In this document: one piece after another, positions 57,301-64,000 of the stretch
Numbering within the stretch: position 1 is the first letter of the stretch
Layout: every line of letters begins with the position of its first letter
Assembly: GCA_029168955.1 (NCBI GenBank)
Contig: JAPDOI010001764.1
Coordinates: 1 to 64,000 of the forward strand
Source: Aplectana chamaeleonis
Lineage: Eukaryota; Nematoda; Chromadorea; Rhabditida; Cosmocercidae
Length of the DNA stretch: 64,000 bases
Direction of reading: 5' to 3'
Program-made: the position numbers and the translations under genes
Notes under the pieces: model-generated
The model's database searches: none
Seen by the model: only the letters and a program-made list of their open reading frames with translations
What the model was told of the DNA's origin: nothing

Positions 57301-59371
57301 CTTAACTACGGAATTACCGAATTCAGAGTTCTACTGCTTTGAAGAGGCAGTTTTAAAACATGGCGTCGAAAGCTTTTGAACTGCTCAATATTTTCACTAT
57401 TCCGCTTATGCAGGGTTCATGAGTGGCGGCACGCGAAGTCGATACGTACCGTTTCTACACTGGTAGCAGTCTGATGCCACCCACTTTGGCGTTCTGCGTA
57501 CAACGCAACGCAACTAACGTCTTACGCCGAATAGGATTGTTTAACTGTTGAAAATAGCAAACATTCACGGCTCAGCTTACATTTCTGCACATAATAGGGA
57601 ATGACTCAATTTTAGCGAGAGAAACTTGGGAAACAAGGTTATTGTTCTCGGAACACTTTAATATGGATGGAATTTCTTTATCAACTGTGATCCATGTTGT
57701 CGTGTATCGTTATCGTTGGGTACATAATTGTAACAATTTACCCCATTTACTACCGCTACCTGTTCTATATACTCTTTTTTATTCAGAAAGTGATGTTCGA
57801 TTCAAACATATGAGTAAATCAGAAAAGTGTACTATCGGGGTTGCTTTGAAATTTTCGGAGCAATGTATGATAATTATATAACTTCCAAAAAGCTAAACCG
57901 ATTTACTTGATCATCAATGATTAATTTAGTATTAGATCATTAATTATGACAACGCGCTCTGCGGGGTTGATTGAAATTATTTTTTTTCTATGTGCATTTT
58001 TAATATAGGTAGAGAAAAAGGTGTTTGAGATGTTACTAACAAGGGAAGTATACAAAGCGTAGGTCGGATCTGCCAAACGACCAGTATCGTTAGTATCTCT
58101 TGTGGCTCAATAGTAAAACTGCGCAGTATCCCGCCCCGAGCTGCAGGTTCCAAGAAGTTACAAGCTTAAAAAGATTGCTTTTTGTGCTTTTTGTACCATC
58201 CAAAAACGGCATTAATCTTTCGAAAATTCGGAAACGGACTTCATAATCGTGTTCAGCGCCCAAACCTACCCCCCTGAGCAAAGTTTGGGTGAAGACACAT
58301 TTTCCACACTTTGTTCAGACTGACAGCGTTTTGGACTTGTACGGATTTTCGGTTGGGCGTTTATTTCTACTAATTGAGGGCTCTGGAAGCGTTTTAGAAA
58401 AATGTTCCAGAATTCTTAAACTTCTCCCAGGGGTTTTTTGGGGCGCTGATCACGATTCTGTGATTTATTAGTCGATTTTCAAAAGGTTTTGGCTAATTTC
58501 GTTCGAAGCTTCCCAACCGGGGAAAATTTCGAGAGGAAAACGCCACTTTCGAGATTTCCGGATTCCTACGATAGATGTGTATCATTTCATTTTCTGAGGG
58601 TTATTTGGAGTGCTAAACACGAATCTGGAGTCCATTTATTGATTTTCTGCAGATTACGGTGGGTATACGGTAGTTTGGACAAAATCTCAGATTTTATTCA
58701 AAATTTGTCTACGGGGGTTATTCGGGGTGGAGAGTACGAATTTAGCGTCCGTTTGTCGATTGTCAAAATACTAAGGTGGGTTTTGACCCCTAAATGACAT
58801 GTTACCTACCGTAAGCTACAGTAAAGCTCAAAATGTCGACAAATGGTCTCCAGATTCGTGTTCATCACCCTAGATTACCCCTACTTACAATTTTTGAGCT
58901 AATTCCGAGAAAATTTTTTGAAACTCCAAAAAAATGCCTTGCCTTTTCGCGAGGCTTGAAAAATGCTCATAACTTTTTTGAACCTGCAGCTCGGGGCGGG
59001 ATACTGCGCATTTTTACTATTGAGCCAGAAGAGATACTAACGATACTAGTCGTTTTCGCAGGTCTGACCTACGCTTTGTATACTTCCCTTGTAAGTAATT
59101 TCGAGATCGCAAGTTACCAGAGGTACGATTCTTCGAAGGCAGTGTCTACGACAAATCGCGGATGTTTAGCTTCTTACAGACTATGATGGAGCAAGAGCTT
59201 ACTGTGCCAGCAGCGTTAGAAAGAACTGTAGAAAGTGACGAAAAACCTTTTTTCAGCCTAAGCAGAACCTCTTGTGTGACGTCCCATTTTTGAGATTGTA
59301 AAGATTGACCGGTGTAAAGGAAGGAAGTCTTCCATGCGATGACGTGATCCACCTTATCCACTGCTACTTAA
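57301..59371. other. Repeat-like DNA; possible dispersed family
   Basis: The segment 58200-59060 shares phrases with 34100-34560 (AATCTGG(A/G)GTC, TACGGTGGGTA, GATTCGTG) in mosaic order. An AGGCAGTGTCTACGACAAAT at about 59138 is a lone MITE end. No gene recognised. Confidence 0.4.
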
Positions 59372-59808
59372 AGGCAGTGTCCACGATAAAAATCGCTTTC
59401 GAGTTTCTACCAGAAAACGAAGGTTTAGAGTCTGACTGTTTCATCAGTGAAGAAAGAATCAAGAAAAACGCTACGGAACATCCCAAATCAGCTCTTCGTT
59501 TCGGAAGCCACATTTCAACGGTGGATCAGTTGCGCGGGCATGGGCCCGAACTAGACAGCATGCGCAAATGAATGCTAAAACTCAGCCGCGCTCGCGCTCC
59601 AATGCTAATGTAGAAGCGGACCAAACTGTTCCTTGGAAAACTCGACCGCGAGCGGAAGGGCTAGCGCGAGCGGACTTCGGAGCAGGGCTGTGCGGAACTG
59701 TTCCGTTTCCGATTCCGTTTCCGTATTTCCGGTACTTTTTGAGCTGTTCCGTTCCGTTTCCGTTTCCGAGTTTTGGGCCCGGAAACGGAAGAAAATAGTA
59801 CTACAAGG

Positions 59809-61717
59809 TATACATTGGATCCGGCTCACTCATTTTCGGATATCCATCCGAATGAAGCGAAATTTTCATGATTCAAAATCCGATTCACCGAAAAACGTCA
59901 AAATCCGAATGATCCAAAATCCGAATCACCGAAAAAGTGTCAAAATCCGAATGATTCAGAATCCGATTCACCGAGAAAACGTCAAAATCCGAATGATCCA
60001 AAATCCGATTCACCGAAAAAAGCCAAAATCCGTTTGATTCAAAATCTGAATCACCGAAATGTGCCATGAGTCGGATAATGATTCGGATACCGAATATCCG
60101 AAAAATGTCATGATTCGGATCGGATAATGAGTCGGATATTGGTAGATTCGGCATGTCCTGTAACTCAAACAAGCGTATCTTATGTCACAACTCGACATTC
60201 CATTCTACAGTAGCCTTCACAGGTGCGTAGTTACCCTCTATAAAACGTCGTAATTCACATCATTCGAGGCGCGAGCGGCGCGCGAGACGCCTCGGCCTCC
60301 GTGTGCCCTACGCTCTCTCACTTTCTTTAACCTCCGATCCACACCAGCACGCGTAGGAACCAAGTGAATTTTGCCCTTTTATAGACTGTACACTGCATAC
60401 ATCCAATTGGCGCGCATCGTAAAATTTACGCCGCATTTTCTGCGCATCATCAGCGCAGATTTTGCGCATAATTAGCATTGATTCTCTTGGTTTGAGTTGT
60501 CTGTGCGACTTTTGTCCGTTTGTTCGATTGGAGAAAACAGTGAAATAGGGGAAATAATTATTTTTATAGAGAGTTTATGGACAGGTAGTAACAAAGTAAC
60601 ATCAACAAATAGAAAGAAACCAAGGCGGGACGGCAGAGACAAAAATGGTCCAAATCATTTCCACCGCGCGACGTTGCTGCCGTCGCTGCTAGCTCGCGCA
60701 CTCTGAAAGCGCGGTCGCCTCCCTCGCACGGCACAGTTTGCGCTGCGTAGCACCCCCCCCCCCCACATCACTCACACCGTCACCGCGACAGCGAGTTTTG
60801 CTGCGACGCCACTCTGAAAGGCTCTTAGGGTTATGGTATAGTTTGCCGCTGTCATGACCGACAGGCATGCAATCTAGCACTGCGGGACCTGCATCGTAAC
60901 AACGGCATCGGTCGTCGTAGGCACGATTATCGCGCGTCTGTCGCAGCGACGTGACGCGGAGGGCCGACATACTGCGAATGGGCTGAAGGCTGTCGCGGCC
61001 GAAGCTTGCAACGCGCTGCGATAGTGACAGGTTAAAAGGGTAGAAGCTCCGCGACCGGCGGTCGCTGTCGCTGTGCAGAGCGACGCGACAGTGTGTCGCA
61101 GAAATATACCATACCCCTTTTGGCGCATTGAGGGTTCGATTGCCTACCAAAACCATGTGTATTGATCGAACGGGCAATCCTTTGTTAAATGGATTAGACA
61201 GTAACTCACGGGTATTTACGAATTCGATGTGAAGGATCGATACTGTTTAGACAAATGCTATAACATTACTCTCACTTTGAAGAGATTGTGAAAGGTGATC
61301 ACATCTGTTTGGTTTGCAAAGATTTCGCGATAAAGATGATTATCAATGAGTTTGTTTATCATAAAAAGGTATAAAAATCTCTTTCTTTGAGGATTTTCAC
61401 CAGACTATCAATTTTCGATAAACTTTTTGAATTATACCACCTTGTATCCGACCGGATATCCGACTCGGATATTCGGATTCCGACTCACCGAAAAAAGGTC
61501 AAAATCCGAGTGATCCAAAATCCGAATCACCGAAAACGTAATTTTCGGATTGATCCGAGATCCGACTATCCGTTTCGCCTCTCTATCCGATTGACTCGGA
61601 TTATCCGATCATGCTATTTTGAATCTATCCGTTTGGAGTCGGATATCCGCGACCTTTGATTTTTGAGTTATCCGAAATCCGAGTATCCGAATTTTTTTGA
61701 TTCGGATCCAATGTATA
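59809..61717. mobile_element. hAT-like non-autonomous element I, inner level of the nest
   Basis: TATACATTGGATCCGG at the left is mirrored by TCGGATCCAATGTATA at the right. The 8-bp duplication CTACAAGG is exact at 59801-59808 and 61718-61725. It is 1909 bp. It is the same family as element B in inverse orientation, with the same internal 42-bp units (59870-60040) and foldback-related stretch (60840-61110). Confidence 0.95.
59870..60045. repeat. 41-42-bp tandem repeats in hAT-like element I
   Basis: About four units containing GTCAAAATCCGAATGATCC and AAAATCCGATTCACCGA, complementary to the array at 11890-12075. Confidence 0.85.
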
Positions 61718-62980
61718 CTACAAGGTGAATGGTCACGCCTTCCCAGCGCACAAAGCCGCGGTACCTCTGCTATCATCACAGCGTGAGTCTAATCCTCATC
61801 GCTTGGATCGGTGTCCCGCTCCTTCCAACCGTCACACGGTATACGCCCCCCTCCTTCCACCAACGCACAGGACGATCCCAACGTGGGCTTGACCTTGGCG
61901 GCTACAGAAGGCATACTTTAGGCACTGTTGCGCGGGTAAGTGGTGTTATCTTGCAGTCGAACTGTGGTTATCTGTCTCATCTCATCACAGTTTGCTTTTA
62001 CAACTCTTTATCAAAATTTTTTTCGAAGCGCTGAACTATTGGCTGATCATTACCCTTTCATGCATCAGTACCATACTTTGTTACAATCGAGTCGCCCGAT
62101 TGAGGGACCAGAGAGGTAGAAACTTTTTCCTCTTCGTCTCTCTACCTACTCACGCACTCGCGGGTTATTCTTCAACGCCATAGAATTTGCACGCCATAGC
62201 CCCCAACTCCTCGTTTTCAGCAGCACGTGCTGCCAACGCAGAAGGTACGCAACAAAGGCATGATCTCGGTCCACTAGAAGAATTATTTTCTCGTGATGCG
62301 CAGCAAGTACCATTCTTCCAGCGTCCAAAATTGATATTCGGAAAATCGAGTACTTCAGATCACCTTCTGAGATCGGCCTCAAACGGACATATGCTCTCTC
62401 AACAATGGTGAATGCCATATGTATGTACCCGAAGCCGTCGTAGAACACCGATCGCACTGGAAAAATCAGTCGAAGGTAGAAACTCGACATCAGAGAGATC
62501 AGCAGCACTCTAGAAAAGAAGTTGCTCAAGCAGACTTGTTTGCAGCTCACTAGGAGAACCTGCAGCAGCAGCACGTCTTCCTTTCATGCTTTAAATCTAT
62601 TTGTACTCGGCTTGCTTGCAGTTTTAGACCGTAGCCCCACTGGTGCTTGAGGGAATAGATTGAGATCACAAGCTACAGAAGTACATCTGCATGCCATGAG
62701 CAGCGACAGAAGCCTACCATTTAATCATACTATAATTTTTAGTTCACTTCCGTTTCCGTTTCCGGATTTCCGTTTCCGGCGATTTTCAGCCATTTTTCTT
62801 CCGTTTCCGTTTCCGAAAATCTTGAAAATGATTTCCGCACAGCCCTGCTTCGGAGCCGTATGGAGCTCTATCGGGCTCGTTTTTGTTCGTTCTGTTGACC
62901 CCAGTGCTCCAATAAGACCCTGAACTTTCGATTTCCGGCCAAAAACCGAGGACGAAGTTTATCGTGGACACTGCCTTTAA

Positions 62981-63543
62981 AGAAGCCATTAACTTTGCTG
63001 ACCGGCTTGTTGTTCAAGCTTCTTTAGAAAGTTTGGAAGGCTGAGTGACCCGACGGGTTGACTGACGCGCGCGATTTTCACCCACTTTCCTATGGTTTTT
63101 CGTGATTCTCACTTCACTGTTTTTATCGTACGTCCCGAAGCTCACGTTGCTGTAATAAAAAAACTAGAGATTTTTAACTCGTGAACACTGCCTTAAGATA
63201 CAATTTTTTCGTTTTCCGGTAATCACCATTTGACCAAATCATCTCTGGCACTAGCATCGGAAAAACGTCGATAATTAAAAGAAGAAGTCTTTTTGATTGC
63301 TTCCAATGAGAACAACACGATCACGAAGGTCTCACGAACATACATATTCTCGATGATTTTGTCATAAAAAGCGAGCCGCCGCATGGGCATGCGGCAGCCG
63401 CCGACGGCGGCCGCTGACACATTATTCCCTGACCAAGTCTAATTGGCTCGCGGCGCCGCGTTATCGATACGGTTGCATTGCATGCTGCCGCGCCTTTGCG
63501 CGGCGAGACACTGTTCGCCCCCTCACGAGCGGGCGTTTCGTTA
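62981..63543. other. Flank DNA with a lone MITE end
   Basis: CGTGAACACTGCCTTAAG at about 63181-63198 is a right MITE end without a partner. A GC-rich stretch follows from 63370. Confidence 0.4.
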
Positions 63544-64000
63544 GGCCGCGTTCAGAGTTCATTCGCGGCCTGACGCGATGTTATAATCAGCCTACACATC
63601 GATTACGCGACGTCGCGACGCGTCTCCGCTGGGTGTTCACAGTGAAGAGGCGCGATACGTTCACAATGACGCGCGATTCGCCTTCGCGCGACGACCATCG
63701 CGTCGCCTTGCAATGCAATCTTCGAAGTTTTTTCAGTGTTGTTTTACCGACACAACCAATTCTAACAATGAAGGGAATAAAATAACCATATCTAGGACCA
63801 CATGCACTTGGAAGAACACAAAAACTGTTGGTATCGCTACAAAAATTTTTGTCGGTTGTTTAAGAGAGATTGCCTACATACCCAATCGCGCGCAGTCGCC
63901 CAGCGTGCGCGCAGTGTTTACACCTGAATACCTGCGCGCCGCGATCTTCGCGTCGCACTGACATGTACAATCGCGTAGCCCCGCGAAAACTCTGAACGCC
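63544..64000. mobile_element. Inverted-repeat DNA element reaching the window end
   Basis: GGCCGCGTTCAGAGTT at 63544 is mirrored at the window end by AACTCTGAACGCC. The GCGACG-rich interior (CGCGACGTCGCGACGCG) is unlike its AT-rich surroundings. The right end is cut by the window, so target duplications cannot be checked. Confidence 0.65.

Larger units (their letters stand above)
59693..62846. mobile_element. hAT-like non-autonomous element H, middle level of the nest
   Basis: CAGGGCTGTGCGGAA at the left is mirrored by TTCCGCACAGCCCTG at the right. The 8-bp duplication CTTCGGAG is exact at 59685-59692 and 62847-62854. The sub-termini are TTCCGTTTCCG repeats. It is 3154 bp, or about 1237 bp without element I. 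Confidence 0.95.
59372..62976. mobile_element. AGGCAG-family MITE, outer level of a triple nest
   Basis: AGGCAGTGTCCACGATAAA at the left is mirrored by TTATCGTGGACACTGCCT at the right. TTAA flanks lie at 59368-59371 and 62977-62980. It measures 3605 bp only because hAT-like element H sits inside. Subtracting H and one duplication leaves 443 bp, the normal size for this family. Confidence 0.92.

Noticed and set aside
57101..57314. CCGTAGTT/AACTACGG as ends of another hAT-like element
   Set aside because: Flanking octamers do not match and only eight bases are inverted.

Overview
The window looks like nuclear DNA of a nematode, most likely a repeat-rich strongylid-type (clade V) species. The evidence is its CR1-like, RTE, BEL/Pao and Penelope-like retroelements, many short non-autonomous DNA transposons, 51-66 bp introns with TTTCAG-like acceptors, and overall AT-rich composition. 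There is nothing prokaryotic here: no operons, no ribosome-binding-site pattern and no CRISPR. The assignment is an inference from element types and intron style. No host gene was recognised at species level.

The only convincing host coding sequence is four small plus-strand exons at 16444-16557, 31525-31599, 54854-55008 and 55075-55217. They encode three successive C2H2 zinc fingers, the last one split by an intron. Reading frames and splice phases are compatible, so they are probably one gene (possibly a Schnurri/SMA-9-like transcription factor) with introns of about 15 kb and 23 kb. Nearly everything else is transposons sitting in or around that gene.

Region by region. 0-2 kb holds relics of an RTE element and of a TTAA-flanked MITE family. 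2.05-2.7 kb is a foldback element. 2.74-5.76 kb is a 3.0-kb palindrome made of two decayed Penelope-like elements (reverse transcriptase C-terminus plus GIY-YIG endonuclease) arranged head to head. 6.0-12.4 kb is a nest: a CR1-like LINE broken by a MITE and by a hAT-like element, which itself holds a second hAT-like element and a foldback. 12.45-15.8 kb is a second CR1-like LINE with endonuclease and reverse transcriptase. 17.3-20.0 kb is a hAT-like element with a smaller one inside. 21.07-22.26 kb is a 132-bp GC-rich tandem array. 24.1-25.2 kb is another hAT-like element. 26.1-28.6 kb holds a MITE, two 42-bp-period arrays and a foldback. 31.96-34.07 kb is a hAT-like element with a MITE inside. 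35-35.8 kb is an unidentified broken protein-coding relic. 36.7-38.9 kb is an RTE element with an internal deletion. 42.3-47.2 kb is a minus-strand CR1-like LINE with ORF1, endonuclease and RT, interrupted by a hAT-like element. 47.4-53.5 kb is a broken, intron-containing hAT-type transposase gene carrying a MITE and a young BEL/Pao retrotransposon that has gag and protease but no RT. 53.7-54.7 kb is a 0.5-kb tandem duplication. 59.37-62.98 kb is a three-level nest: MITE, hAT-like, hAT-like. The window ends inside another inverted-repeat element.

The strongest sequence-internal evidence is the target-site duplications. Eight hAT-like insertions have perfect 8-bp duplications and a ninth has 7 of 8 matching. 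The MITE family is flanked by TTAA or near variants. Removing the nested insertions in order gives host elements of the expected sizes.
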